DNA of 64,000 nucleotides, taken from the NCBI RefSeq assembly GCF_018343515.1, contig NZ_JAGYPD010000010.1, positions 50,727 through 114,726 of the forward strand. The letters are read 5' to 3'. This DNA comes from Bacillus sp. FJAT-50079. Its GTDB lineage: Bacteria > Bacillota > Bacilli > Bacillales > Bacillaceae_C. A program made the position numbers and the translations under genes. Below are positions 54,362-63,028 of this stretch, one piece after another; the first letter of the stretch is position 1, and the number at the start of each line of letters is the position of its first letter. The notes below the pieces were generated by a model. It searched no databases. It worked only from the letters and a program-made list of their open reading frames with translations, and was not told the DNA's origin.

Positions 54362-55144
54362 TTATTTCCCCTGAAAGTCGGGCTTTCGCTTTTCTAAAAA
54401 CGCTTGTACGCCTTCCTTGTGATCGGCTGTTAATCCAGCAACTCGTTGGGCAAATGCTTCTTTTTCTAATAAGGCGGATAAAGAAAGCTCCCATGATTGC
54501 TGAAGATTTTGCTTCATTAAAGCGAAAGCTTTTGTCGGAATCATTGCAGCCCTTTTCGCAAATGAATGAATTTCCTCATCCCATTGATCAATCGAAATGA
54601 GCTTCGTTGCGATGCCTAGCTCTTTCGCTTCATCAGCATGAATTTTCTCACCCAACGTCATTAATTCTAGTGCTTTTGCATTGCCAACTAATCTTGGTAA
54701 AAAATACGTGCTTCCTGAATCAGGAACAAGCCCGACGTGGATAAAAGCTTGTATAAAGCTCGCTTTCTCAGAAACAATTCGAAAATCGGCCGCTAATGCC
54801 AAGCTAAATCCTGCTCCTGCGGCAACTCCGTTTACTGCAGCGATAACCGGTTTTTCACAACTCACGATTTCTTCAATTAACGGATTATAATATTGCCGCA
54901 ACATTTCCCCATGATCAGCCTGTTCGTCTACACTCGCCAAGTCCTGGCCTGCACAAAAGGCACGACCTGCCCCCGTCAAAAGGATGGCTCGTATTTCCGC
55001 CGATTTCCTCGCTTCCTTCAACGCATGCCGTAATTCACTAATCATCTTTTCATTAAAGGAGTTCAATTTATTCGGACGATTCAATGTTAAGCGTGCAACA
55101 GAGTCTGATACTTCAAATAAAACTGTTTCATACATCTTCTCCAC
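54362..55144 (-). CDS. paaG: PaaG-like enoyl-CoA isomerase (ring 1,2-epoxyphenylacetyl-CoA isomerase)
   Basis: The 260-aa crotonase-fold protein has TLNRPNKLNSFNEKMISELR, the CoA-binding loop GRAFCAGQDLASVD, oxyanion-hole region AVNGVAAGAGFSLALAADFR and FIHVGLVPDSGSTYFLPRLV. The GQDL and LVPDSG blocks are those of PaaG, which isomerises the epoxide to the oxepin. It lies 1 bp downstream of the second crotonase gene. Both end KRKPDFQG, so the pair arose by duplication. Confidence 0.85.
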   Translation of the reverse strand: MEKMYETVLFEVSDSVARLTLNRPNKLNSFNEKMISELRHALKEARKSAEIRAILLTGAGRAFCAGQDLASVDEQADHGEMLRQYYNPLIEEIVSCEKPVIAAVNGVAAGAGFSLALAADFRIVSEKASFIQAFIHVGLVPDSGSTYFLPRLVGNAKALELMTLGEKIHADEAKELGIATKLISIDQWDEEIHSFAKRAAMIPTKAFALMKQNLQQSWELSLSALLEKEAFAQRVAGLTADHKEGVQAFLEKRKPDFQGK

Positions 55145-55145
55145 C

Positions 55146-55922
55146 TCAATCCCCTTGAAAGTCCGGCTTCCTTTTTTCCATAAAGGCGTTCATTCCTTCT
55201 TTTTGATCGTTTGAAGCAAAGAGCAAATAAAAATTTTTCCGTTCAAACTGCATTCCTTCATATAAAGAATAATCACCGGCTTTATTTACTGCCTCCTTAA
55301 TCAATCTTACAGATAACGCTGGCTTTTCAGCAAGTGATTGAGCAAATTTTAACGTTTCTTCCATTAATACTTCTTCTAAAAAGAGCTTGTTTACAATTCC
55401 AAATTTAAATGCTTCAATTGCGTTTTTTTGTTCACCTGAAAGGAGCCATTCCATTGCCCTAGTTTTTCCGATCAACTTTGTTAATCTTTGAGTACCACCC
55501 GCACCAGGCATAACGGCTAATTGAATTTCTGGAAAACCAAATTTTGTATTTTCTGCAGCAAACAATAAATCACAAATAAGTGCAAGTTCAAAGCCGCCAC
55601 CAAGGCAGTACCCATGAACAGCTCCGATGATCGGTTTCTTAATAAGTGCGAGCCGATCCCAATCAGCAAATTGGTTCATCAACTCAAGCTTTATTGCATC
55701 ATCGCCAGCCATCTCCTCAATATCTGCTCCGGCAGCAAATGCTTTTCCTTTGCCGCAAAGGACAATGACTCTAATTTCCTTCGCTTGATCATATTGTTCA
55801 AAAGCAAGTAAAATTTCAGATACCGATTGCCGATTAAGTGCGTTAAGAACTTCCGGCCGATTTAATCGTACGATTCCAACCGCACCGATTTGTTCTGTTT
55901 CGATATAGCAAAATTTACTCAT
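55146..55922 (-). CDS. paaF: PaaF-like enoyl-CoA hydratase
   Basis: The 258-aa crotonase has IVRLNRPEVLNALNRQ, GKAFAAGADIEEMAG, AVHGYCLGGGFELALICDL and FGFPEIQLAVMPGAGGTQRL with the Glu of PEIQL as a catalytic residue typical of hydratases. It likely hydrates 2,3-dehydroadipyl-CoA in the lower pathway. ATG 55922 overlaps the EthD-like stop by 8 bp, arguing for translational coupling. Confidence 0.85.
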   Translation of the reverse strand: MSKFCYIETEQIGAVGIVRLNRPEVLNALNRQSVSEILLAFEQYDQAKEIRVIVLCGKGKAFAAGADIEEMAGDDAIKLELMNQFADWDRLALIKKPIIGAVHGYCLGGGFELALICDLLFAAENTKFGFPEIQLAVMPGAGGTQRLTKLIGKTRAMEWLLSGEQKNAIEAFKFGIVNKLFLEEVLMEETLKFAQSLAEKPALSVRLIKEAVNKAGDYSLYEGMQFERKNFYLLFASNDQKEGMNAFMEKRKPDFQGD

Positions 55923-56220
55923 TGACGTCTTCACCGAACATAAACGTCACCAGCTTACCAGCGAATTTCATTACATCTTTCCCAGATGCCTTAGATTCGG
56001 CTGTTTTTGAAGCCTGCTTAAATGACTCTTTGCTGTCATAATACATTTCACACATTAAATAATATTGTGTCTCTCCCATTGGTGAACCAGTAAATTTTGT
56101 TACCTTTACATCTCGCAATCCCGGAATCTCTTTAGTAAGCGGCAAATGTGTGGAAAAATAATATTGATCAAACGCTTCCTTATCCTCTGGCGTTGTAAAG
56201 AGAGCAATCATTTTAAACAT
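55915..56220 (-). CDS. EthD-like dimeric alpha/beta-barrel protein
   Basis: The 101-aa ferredoxin-like dimeric barrel has MIALFTTPEDKEAFDQYYFS, THLPLTKEIPGLRDVKV and MCEMYYDSKESFKQA, the EthD pattern. GGGGGA fits ATG 56220; ATG 56226 is directly abutting it and is unlikely. It sits between paaD and paaF and overlaps the latter, so it is part of the operon. It may be a small isomerase or a reactive-intermediate handling protein; not determined by sequence. Confidence 0.8.
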   Translation of the reverse strand: MFKMIALFTTPEDKEAFDQYYFSTHLPLTKEIPGLRDVKVTKFTGSPMGETQYYLMCEMYYDSKESFKQASKTAESKASGKDVMKFAGKLVTFMFGEDVNE

Positions 56221-56236
56221 CGTCATTCCCCCAATT

Positions 56237-56722
56237 TCACATTAAGTTCGATACGGGTCTCATCGCTTCAAATGGATTTTTACATGATTTACAATATAAA
56301 ATACATCTGCATGCTGTTGGTCCGAATAAATTTTCGAGTGTCGTATAACGGGAATCACAATATGGACAACAGATTTCTCCAAAGCTGCCATCGTTGAGAA
56401 ATTCGGGCGGTGGGGCAATTCCGTATTCTTTTAACTTTTCTCTTCCAACATCCGAAATTCTTTCCGATGTCCATGGTGGATCATAAATAAACTCAATCTT
56501 TATTTCGCGATTTTCCTTTATATGCGCGAGGGCATCAATCATATTGCATTTAATAAGCTCCAGTGCTGGACACCCGACAAAGGTAGGCAAAGCTTTAATC
56601 GTAATCTCTCTCTCACCAACAATCACCGCTTCAATCATGCCAAGCTCAATGACACTAATCGAAGGAATTTCTGGATCTTTCACGAATTGCAGCTTTTGCA
56701 TTACTTCTTCTTTCAATTTCAC
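56237..56722 (-). CDS. paaD: PaaD, phenylacetyl-CoA epoxidase maturation/accessory subunit
   Basis: The product is about 161 aa. The N-terminal MIP18/DUF59 domain has VKDPEIPSISVIELGMIEAV and LPTFVGCPALELIKCN. The C-terminal zinc-ribbon has CCPYCDSRYTTLENLFGPTACRCILYCKSCKNPFEAM. PaaD is needed for an active PaaABC oxygenase, probably in iron-centre assembly. The start is uncertain: GTG 56722 is chosen for GGTGGTGA upstream; GTGs at 56740/56737 or ATG 56701 are possible. It overlaps or abuts paaC. Confidence 0.9.
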   Translation of the reverse strand: MKLKEEVMQKLQFVKDPEIPSISVIELGMIEAVIVGEREITIKALPTFVGCPALELIKCNMIDALAHIKENREIKIEFIYDPPWTSERISDVGREKLKEYGIAPPPEFLNDGSFGEICCPYCDSRYTTLENLFGPTACRCILYCKSCKNPFEAMRPVSNLM

Positions 56723-56741
56723 GTCGATGATGATCACCACC

Positions 56742-57566
56742 TTACCAAATTGCCTGTTGATCGAGTTGATACACCTCACTAAGCGTCGCTAATGCCAAAT
56801 CGAGATCTGCCGTATGCTCACGATTTCGCCCATTCCCACTTTTCATTCCTGAAATTCCAAGGTACGGCATTTCGACGGATTGAAAAATTGATTTCATTTC
56901 ATGTTCCCAGCGCTTTTGCAGCTGGTCCTGCTTTTCAATGATCCCATACTTCCACATTGCCGCTCCTAGTGGTCCAAATGTTAACACGCCAAGAAACTCC
57001 GCCCACACTCGCTCAATTGCCTTGGACATTCGTGCCGGCGCTTCTCCCTTCCCTTTACAAAGCTGCTCAAACCATACTCGCCAGTGCATAACATGATAAT
57101 ATTGCTCCATATGAATATTAATCGCCGCGTGCGCAAGCGGTTCATATGTTGAATGTTTCAATGCTTCCAGCTTCATTTTTTTGTAAACATCGTAAAAATA
57201 ATGGCGAACAACCGCAAATGCCCAGTCAAATTTAGGCTCATCCAAATATGTGCCTGTTCCATTGACGAGTTCTAATAACACTGCATTTCGTCGTTCAGAT
57301 GCTTTTCTTGCGTGTGCTAGCTGATCTGCTGCCCCTTCCCCTAATTCTTCAAGAAGCTGATAATACATCGCTGCGTGCCCCATCGTATTTTGATTAATCG
57401 AAGAAAAGGCAACGTCTTCCTCAATATGCGGAGCTAACCCAAGCCATTCAGAACCTCTGTACGCAATGATAAAATCATCATCAGCAAGTTGATAAAGAAG
57501 TTCAACGAGTGCAAGCCGATACTCTTCGTTTTTCATTGCCGCTTGCGGCGAGGTGATTTTTTCCAT
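56742..57566 (-). CDS. paaC: PaaC, structural subunit of ring 1,2-phenylacetyl-CoA epoxidase
   Basis: The 274-aa ferritin-like protein has YQLADDDFIIAYRGSEWLG, HMEQYYHVMHWRVWFEQL and AEFLGVLTFGP. It forms the heterodimer with PaaA. GGGGGGAG precedes ATG 57566, which lies directly after the paaB stop. Confidence 0.93.
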   Translation of the reverse strand: MEKITSPQAAMKNEEYRLALVELLYQLADDDFIIAYRGSEWLGLAPHIEEDVAFSSINQNTMGHAAMYYQLLEELGEGAADQLAHARKASERRNAVLLELVNGTGTYLDEPKFDWAFAVVRHYFYDVYKKMKLEALKHSTYEPLAHAAINIHMEQYYHVMHWRVWFEQLCKGKGEAPARMSKAIERVWAEFLGVLTFGPLGAAMWKYGIIEKQDQLQKRWEHEMKSIFQSVEMPYLGISGMKSGNGRNREHTADLDLALATLSEVYQLDQQAIW

Positions 57567-57920
57567 TCACTGCTCCCCCCACGACATGATTTCCTTTTCA
57601 TCCAATATGTTTTGTTCATATTGCCGCCATTTTTTTCTTAAATAACCGTAGCCTTTCGTCGTACGGTAATCTTTATTATCAAGCCGTGCAAGGGATTCTC
57701 TTTCCTCTGGTTGCATCATCCTTATGTCTGAACGTTTGACAACCCATAAATCTACAACAGATTCACGACGCAAGAAATTTTCTTGTGCCATAACGAAAGC
57801 AATTTCGGCATTTGGAGCAAGCAAGCTAAACTGATGTTGAAAATCACTTTTATACGAACGCTTACTAAACACTTCGAATACTTCATAAAAACCGTCTGAG
57901 TTAGGCTCATTCATGCCCAT
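57567..57920 (-). CDS. paaB: PaaB, small subunit of phenylacetyl-CoA epoxidase
   Basis: The 117-aa product has FYEVFEVFSKRSYKSDFQHQ, FVMAQENFLRRESVVDLWVV and the conserved DYRTTKGYGYLRKKW. PaaB bridges PaaAC heterodimers. AAAGGAG precedes ATG 57920. It is located between paaA and paaC with 19 bp and 0 bp gaps. Confidence 0.94.
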   Translation of the reverse strand: MGMNEPNSDGFYEVFEVFSKRSYKSDFQHQFSLLAPNAEIAFVMAQENFLRRESVVDLWVVKRSDIRMMQPEERESLARLDNKDYRTTKGYGYLRKKWRQYEQNILDEKEIMSWGEQ

Positions 57921-57939
57921 GCTCCATTTCTCCTTTCCT

Positions 57940-58881
57940 CTAACGTAATGCCTCCCTTACCCATGCATGATGATCAAAAGCACTCCTCCTTAATCGCAGC
58001 CGATTTTGTGATTTCGGACCACGATTTGATATGATTTTCTTAAACTCATTCCAATCAGGCTGCGCGTACTCCCATTGCCCTTTTTCTTGATCGAATCGCA
58101 ATGTATCATCAGGGACGGTTAAGCCAAGTGACTTGATTCTAGGAATGTATTTCGTGAAAAAGTCTTGCCGCAATTGTTCATTCGTTTTCGTTCTAATTTT
58201 ATATTTAATCGTAATATCCTGTTTGGATGTTCCTGTTGTTGCCGCTGTAGCTGGGCCGAAAAACATAAGTAAAGAAGGCCACCATCGATTAATCGCCGCT
58301 TGAAGCATTTCCCTTTGCTGTTTTGACCCTTCGGCTAAAGCCATAATGATCGATTCCCCGTGCTGAGCATGGAAAACTTCTTCCGCACAAATTCGATGCA
58401 ATGCTCTTGAATATGGTCCGTACGAAGCATTTAACATATTCGTTTGCGTCATAATTGCTGCACCATCGACGAGCCAGCCAATAATACCTGCATCTGCCCA
58501 TGTCGGTGCTTCCATATGAAATACATTATGAAACTTTAAATCGCCATTAAGTAAATCAATCATTAATGATTCACGATTTTTTCCAAGCGGGGCCATTAAA
58601 TCTTCTGTAACACGTAAAAGCAGCTGACCGTGCCCCATTTCATCTTGCACCTTTGCCATAATCCCGAGCTTTCTCCGTAATGAAGGCGCTTTAGGAACCC
58701 ATTCTTTCTCAGGCAACGCCCCCATGATTTCACTCATTCCATGCATGGAAATCAGTTTAATCAACGCTTGACGATATTCATCAGGCATCCAGTCATCTGC
58801 CTCGATTTTTACACCTGACTCAATCTTTTCAATAAATTGTTGAAGCTTTGTTTCATACGTCTGCCCTTCAATGCTTGGCAT
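57940..58881 (-). CDS. paaA: PaaA, catalytic subunit of phenylacetyl-CoA epoxidase
   Basis: The product is a 313-aa diiron ferritin-like oxygenase. Iron-ligand helices are seen in AKVQDEMGHGQLLLRVTEDL (ExxH) and ICAEEVFHAQHGESIIMALA (ExxxH), with WMPDEYRQALIKLISMHG near the N-terminus and RMRLRRSAF-like RLRLRRSAFDHHAWV at the end. It epoxidises the ring of phenylacetyl-CoA. AAGGAGAGG fits ATG 58881 (TTG 58887 is too close). It is the first gene of the paa operon. Confidence 0.95.
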   Translation of the reverse strand: MPSIEGQTYETKLQQFIEKIESGVKIEADDWMPDEYRQALIKLISMHGMSEIMGALPEKEWVPKAPSLRRKLGIMAKVQDEMGHGQLLLRVTEDLMAPLGKNRESLMIDLLNGDLKFHNVFHMEAPTWADAGIIGWLVDGAAIMTQTNMLNASYGPYSRALHRICAEEVFHAQHGESIIMALAEGSKQQREMLQAAINRWWPSLLMFFGPATAATTGTSKQDITIKYKIRTKTNEQLRQDFFTKYIPRIKSLGLTVPDDTLRFDQEKGQWEYAQPDWNEFKKIISNRGPKSQNRLRLRRSAFDHHAWVREALR

Positions 58882-58909
58882 TGCCAACCTCTCCTTTCAT
58901 GCGCCCTAA

Positions 58910-58923
58910 GGAAAACGCTTACG
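58910..58923. promoter_or_regulatory. cre-like site in the paaA leader
   Basis: Minus strand CGTAAGCGTTTTCC agrees with 12 of 14 cre consensus positions; it lies downstream of the promoter, where CcpA binding would block elongation. Confidence 0.5.
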
Positions 58924-59008
58924 ATAAGTTCAAGGTGAAGAAGCTTCGCATAATCATTTATATGACAGTATTTCTCCGTTCATGAAAATTTTCGTTATAT
59001 TATCTTTT

Positions 59009-59037
59009 ACATTACTGCTTATTTCACCACGTGTCAA
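59009..59037 (-). promoter_or_regulatory. Sigma-A promoter of paaA operon
   Basis: Minus strand TTGACA (59037-59032), 17-bp spacer, TAATGT (59014-59009), about 130 bp before paaA. Confidence 0.7.
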
Positions 59038-59060
59038 TTAAATTTCTGAACATTCAAAAT

Positions 59061-59086
59061 AAAAAAATCCAGAAGTAGATTCTGGA
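59061..59086 (-). terminator. Terminator of yhbH
   Basis: Minus strand TCCAGAA, 5-nt loop, TTCTGGA, then seven T. Confidence 0.85.
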
Positions 59087-59096
59087 CTTTTCGTAC

Positions 59097-60260
59097 TTAT
59101 ACAGGCTGGCGCTCTTCTTTATGGAAAAAGCTTTTCATTGCGTGAAATACATCTGCTTTTTGCTTTAAAATATAATAATAAAATTTTTCATCTTTTATAT
59201 TTTTATAGGCAGACATTAATGTTGAGTTTCTTTGATATTGATTCACTTCACCATAGCCAAACATGTTAGACTTTTTCATCAGTTCATCAACAAGTTTAAT
59301 GCATCTTGCATTATCAGAAGTCAGATTGTCTCCATCGGAAAAATGAAAAGGATATATATTAAAACGACTCGGCTCATATTTTTCATTAATTATTTCTAAT
59401 GCTTTACGATATACGGATGAACAAATGGTTCCTCCACTTTCTCCTTTTGAAAAGAACTCTTCTTCTGTGACCACTTTTGCTTCCGTATGATGAGCGATAA
59501 ATTCGATTGTCACCGTTTCATACCTCGTTCTTAAAAATCTTGTCATCCAGAAGAAAAAGCTGCGGGCCATATACTTTTCCCAGACCCCCATCGAGCCACT
59601 TGTATCCATCATCGCAATCACGACAGCACTTGATTCTGGCTTTTGAATTTCATTCCACGTTTTAAACTTTAAATCCTCTGGGTAGATCGGGTAAAAGCCT
59701 TTCTCTCCACTCATCGCATTTCGTTTAAAGGCAGACATCATCGTTCGCTTCTTATCGATATTTCCCATTAAGCCGGTTTTACGAATATCATTGTATTCAA
59801 TATGTTCGATTTGATTTGTATCTTGTTCTTTTCTTTGTAAATTAGGTAATTCCAGTTCTTTAAATAATGCCTCCTCTAAGTCAAGCATCGACACTTCCGC
59901 TTCATAATAGTCTTCCCCCGCTTGATCTCCTGCTCCTTGGCCTTTTCCAGGTCCCTTTTGTGGAGCACCGTCACGAGCAACGACATCTCCGACCTCACTG
60001 TCTCCGTCGCCTTGACCGACATGTTTGTTTTTATCATAATTATATCGAATTTTGTATTCATCCAAAGATCGAATCGGAATTTTCACAACGTCTTGGCCAT
60101 CGGACATAATGATGCTTTCTTCTGTAATCAAGTCTGGCAAATTACTGCGAATGGCCTCCTGCACTTTTTCTTGATGGCGTTGTTGATCATCATGACCTTT
60201 ACGGTGGAGGGACCAATCTTCTTGGGAAATTGCAAATTGCTTGTGATTTGAATCCGTCAT
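59097..60260 (-). CDS. yhbH: YhbH, DUF444 sporulation protein
   Basis: The 387-aa product has a disordered acidic/glycine-rich middle ([20 protein letters not shown]), then a von Willebrand A-like domain with the MIDAS-type motif MMDTSGSMG, the SGGT region and [13 protein letters not shown]. It works with the kinase PrkA; both belong to the mother-cell program in B. subtilis. AAGGAGGG precedes ATG 60260. It is separated from prkA by about 400 bp and not in one obvious operon. Confidence 0.93.
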   Translation of the reverse strand: MTDSNHKQFAISQEDWSLHRKGHDDQQRHQEKVQEAIRSNLPDLITEESIIMSDGQDVVKIPIRSLDEYKIRYNYDKNKHVGQGDGDSEVGDVVARDGAPQKGPGKGQGAGDQAGEDYYEAEVSMLDLEEALFKELELPNLQRKEQDTNQIEHIEYNDIRKTGLMGNIDKKRTMMSAFKRNAMSGEKGFYPIYPEDLKFKTWNEIQKPESSAVVIAMMDTSGSMGVWEKYMARSFFFWMTRFLRTRYETVTIEFIAHHTEAKVVTEEEFFSKGESGGTICSSVYRKALEIINEKYEPSRFNIYPFHFSDGDNLTSDNARCIKLVDELMKKSNMFGYGEVNQYQRNSTLMSAYKNIKDEKFYYYILKQKADVFHAMKSFFHKEERQPV

Positions 60261-60281
60261 TTGAACACCCTCCTTATACAA

Positions 60282-60618
60282 TTTATAAACATTGAAACTA
60301 CGTTTATTACTTTATATTATGCAGAAAAAAGCTTTTATTGACAGATTGTTTGGCAAATTGGACAAAGTCGATCAAATAATTAACAAAAGCCAGACCCGTT
60401 TAGCGACGTACAAACTGCATCAACAAGAGTTGGTGCGTCGACGTTGCTACGTTCTCTGGCAACGTCGGCGATTCTTAAAGGAAGCAGAGCGAAGCCTGAA
60501 TGGTGAGCTAATCTTGCCTCATCGTACAGCTTAGTCGATGTGCGCATGGGTCTAGTCGTAGATTACTTAAATAGAAAGATTATCTAAAGTGCAAATTCTT
60601 TTTATTGCTATAAACGAT
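60282..60618. other. Unexplained intergenic stretch with a hairpin
   Basis: About 340 bp between yhbH and the prkA terminator. It contains a perfect inverted repeat CGACGTTGC ... GCAACGTCG (60439-60447 / 60459-60467) and an open frame 60319-60534 (MQKKAFIDRLFGKLDKVDQI...) without a ribosome binding site. No gene is called. The left end holds a possible yhbH promoter. Confidence 0.5.
60314..60342 (-). promoter_or_regulatory. Possible sigma-E promoter of yhbH
   Basis: Minus strand GTCAATAA (60342-60335), 13-bp gap, CATAATAT (60321-60314), similar to sigma-E elements, 54 bp before the start. Confidence 0.4.
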
Positions 60619-60659
60619 AAAAAAAGCTTCCCATCCAGAAATCGCAAGTGGATGGGAAG
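60619..60659 (-). terminator. Terminator of prkA
   Basis: Minus strand CTTCCCATCC, 13-nt loop, GGATGGGAAG, then a seven-T run. Confidence 0.88.
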
Positions 60660-60667
60660 TCACAGGC

Positions 60668-62563
60668 TTAACGATTTAATAAACTTCCGACGTATCTAAG
60701 TAAGTCATTGGCTGATGTGGAATTATATCCATGTTCGTCAATTAAACGCGCAACGACTTCATTTATTTTCTTAAGCTGCTGTTCATCTGGCGTTTTCGCC
60801 GATGTTGTAATTTTTACTACGTCTTTTAAATCTGCAAATAATTTCTTTTGGATCGCTTCGCGAAGGCGATCATGTGAACGATAATCAAATCGCTTCCCTT
60901 TTCTTGCTAGAGCTGAAATTCGAATAAGTATCTCTTCACGAAATGCTTTTTTCGCATTTTCCGAAATGCCAATTTGCTCTTCAATCGATCTCATTAATTT
61001 TTCATCAGGATTGATTTCCTCACCTGTTAATGGATCGCGCATTTTTGACTTATTGCAGTAAGCTTCAACATTATCGAGGTAATTATCCATAAGCGTTTTC
61101 GCTGACTCCTCATAGGAATAAACAAATGCTTTCTGGACTTCCTTTTTCGCCATTTCATCGTATTCTTTACGGGCAAGTGAAATGAAATTTAAATATTTCT
61201 CTTTCAACTCATTCGTAATCGATGGATGTTGGTCTAAGCCTTCTTTTAAGGATCGTAACACATCGAGCGCATTAATAGACGCTATTTCCTTCCGTATAAT
61301 TGTTGATGAAATGCGGTTAATGACATATCTTGGGTCAATCCCGCTCATTCCTTCTTCTTGGTTTTCCTTACGAAGTTCAGTCACATCCGCGGAGTTAAAC
61401 CCTTCAACGTTTTCACCATCATAAAGACGCATCTTTTTCAAAAGATCAATATCGCCACGCTTAGGTTCCTTTAATCTCGTTAATATCGAGAACATGGCAG
61501 CCACTCTCAGCGTATGTGGAGCGATATGCACATCAGCTACATCACTTTCACGAATCATCTTTTCATAAATTCGCTCTTCTTTGGACACTTTTAAATTGTA
61601 TGGGACAGGCATAACAATAATTCGAGAGTGAAGCGCTTCGTTCTTTTTATTTGCGATAAATGAACGATACTCTGTTTCATTCGTATGGGCGACAACAAGT
61701 TCATCAGCGGAGATAAGTGCAAAACGTCCTGCTTTAAAGTTTCCTTCCTGAGTTAAGGAGAGAAGATGCCATAAAAACTTCTCATCGCATTTTAACATTT
61801 CTTGAAATTCCATCATTCCACGATTCGCTTTGTTTAACTCCCCATCAAAGCGATATGCTCGTGGATCTGATTCAGATCCGAATTCGGCAATCGTTGAAAA
61901 GTCAATACTTCCCGTGAGGTCTGCGATATCTTGAGATTTTGGATCAGATGGACTGAATGTTCCAATCCCGACTCGCTTATCCTCCGAAAAAAAGATGCGT
62001 TCAATGATAACATCTTCGATTCGCCCACCATAATCTTGCTCTAGCCTCATCGTGTTCAGCGGGGACAATGTTCCTTCAATCCGTATTCCATATTCTTGAT
62101 AGAAGTCGTCACGCAAATGCTCTGGAATTAAATGCAATGGATCTTCATGCATTGGACAGCCTTTTATTGCAAAAACTGCCCCTTGCTCTGTTCGCGAATA
62201 CTTTTCTAGCCCTCTTTTTAACATCGTGACAAGCGTTGATTTTCCTCCACTCACCGGTCCCATTAATAATAAAATTCTTTTTCTCACATCTAGCCGCTTC
62301 GCTGATGGATGAAAATACTCTTCAACTAATTTTTCCAATGCTTCTTCAAGTCCAAAAAGTTGGTGACTAAAAAAGTTGTACTTCTTCCTACCGTTTACTT
62401 CCTCCACACCTGCATCTTTAATCATATTGTAAATACGTGAATGAGCAGACTGAGCAATCCAAGGCTTTTCCTCAAGCAGCTTCAAATAATCATAAAATGT
62501 ACCTTCCCACCTTAGCTGATCTTCCTGCAATCGATATTGTTCTACCTTTTTTATAATATCCAT
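60668..62563 (-). CDS. prkA: PrkA, AAA-type serine protein kinase
   Basis: The 631-aa product equals the family length. The AAA core has Walker A LLMGPVSGGKSTLVTMLKRG and GMMEFQEMLKCDEKFLWHLL near Walker B. The C-terminal PrkA domain contains REILIRISALARKGKRFDYR-like segments, cited as kinase-like in the family. AGGGGAGG precedes ATG 62563 (frame open to 62584). With YhbH and SpoVR it forms a conserved functional set. A sigma-E-like ATCATTT/CATAGGAT pair lies upstream. Confidence 0.95.
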   Translation of the reverse strand: MDIIKKVEQYRLQEDQLRWEGTFYDYLKLLEEKPWIAQSAHSRIYNMIKDAGVEEVNGRKKYNFFSHQLFGLEEALEKLVEEYFHPSAKRLDVRKRILLLMGPVSGGKSTLVTMLKRGLEKYSRTEQGAVFAIKGCPMHEDPLHLIPEHLRDDFYQEYGIRIEGTLSPLNTMRLEQDYGGRIEDVIIERIFFSEDKRVGIGTFSPSDPKSQDIADLTGSIDFSTIAEFGSESDPRAYRFDGELNKANRGMMEFQEMLKCDEKFLWHLLSLTQEGNFKAGRFALISADELVVAHTNETEYRSFIANKKNEALHSRIIVMPVPYNLKVSKEERIYEKMIRESDVADVHIAPHTLRVAAMFSILTRLKEPKRGDIDLLKKMRLYDGENVEGFNSADVTELRKENQEEGMSGIDPRYVINRISSTIIRKEIASINALDVLRSLKEGLDQHPSITNELKEKYLNFISLARKEYDEMAKKEVQKAFVYSYEESAKTLMDNYLDNVEAYCNKSKMRDPLTGEEINPDEKLMRSIEEQIGISENAKKAFREEILIRISALARKGKRFDYRSHDRLREAIQKKLFADLKDVVKITTSAKTPDEQQLKKINEVVARLIDEHGYNSTSANDLLRYVGSLLNR

Positions 62564-62811
62564 TTGAACCTCCCCTATGGACATGATGAGAGATATTTAC
62601 TTTAATCCTATGCACGTGGACAAACAAAAATGATTCAACAATTGCATATTGACATGCCCTTTAAGAAAACATATTCAAGAAGCCCGAGCATATTCACCAT
62701 CCTGCCATTTCTTTTTATAAAAAAATGCCGATCATTCCCTTTGATATAAAAATGGGGTATAATATTCACAGGACAACCACTATTCATTTCATAAGGAGGC
62801 TTACATATAAA

Positions 62812-62907
62812 ATGAGAACGATTACTGTAATCGGTGTGAGCATTGCTTTTTTAGCAGTCATTTTTACATCTGGATTTGAAGATAAGCCGGGTGTTCATAA
62901 AAAATAA
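62812..62907 (+). CDS. 31-aa single-helix peptide
   Basis: MRTITVIGVSIAFLAVIFTS continues GFEDKPGVHKK: one hydrophobic helix and a charged tail. AAGGAGG precedes ATG 62812 by 11 nt, TATAAT-like sequence is at 62758-62763, and a perfect terminator follows, so it is probably expressed. No family was recognised. Confidence 0.65.
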   Translation: MRTITVIGVSIAFLAVIFTSGFEDKPGVHKK

Positions 62908-62913
62908 CAAAAA

Positions 62914-62944
62914 AATCCGGTTCATTAGTGAACCGGATTTTTTT
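62914..62944 (+). terminator. Terminator of the 31-aa gene
   Basis: AATCCGGTTCA, TTAG, TGAACCGGATT and T-run (62914-62944). Confidence 0.88.
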
Positions 62945-62952
62945 GTTATTTC

Positions 62953-62996
62953 AGACTGTAGACAAACACAGAAATTTAGGTGTTTGCTTACGGTCT
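62953..62996. repeat. Imperfect inverted repeat near the IS left boundary
   Basis: AGACTGTAGACAAACAC (62953-62969) pairs with GTGTTTGCTTACGGTCT (62980-62996), 14 of 17 positions complementary, followed by T-run. It may be an insertion-sequence end/terminator hairpin. Confidence 0.5.
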
Positions 62997-63028
62997 TTTT
63001 TCTTTTAAAATAGTGGTAACCTAGGAAA

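Noticed and set aside
60319..60534. Open frame MQKKAFIDRLFGKLDKVDQI... between yhbH and prkA
   Set aside because: No ribosome binding site, contains the inverted repeat, and overlaps the likely yhbH promoter; recorded only as unexplained sequence.
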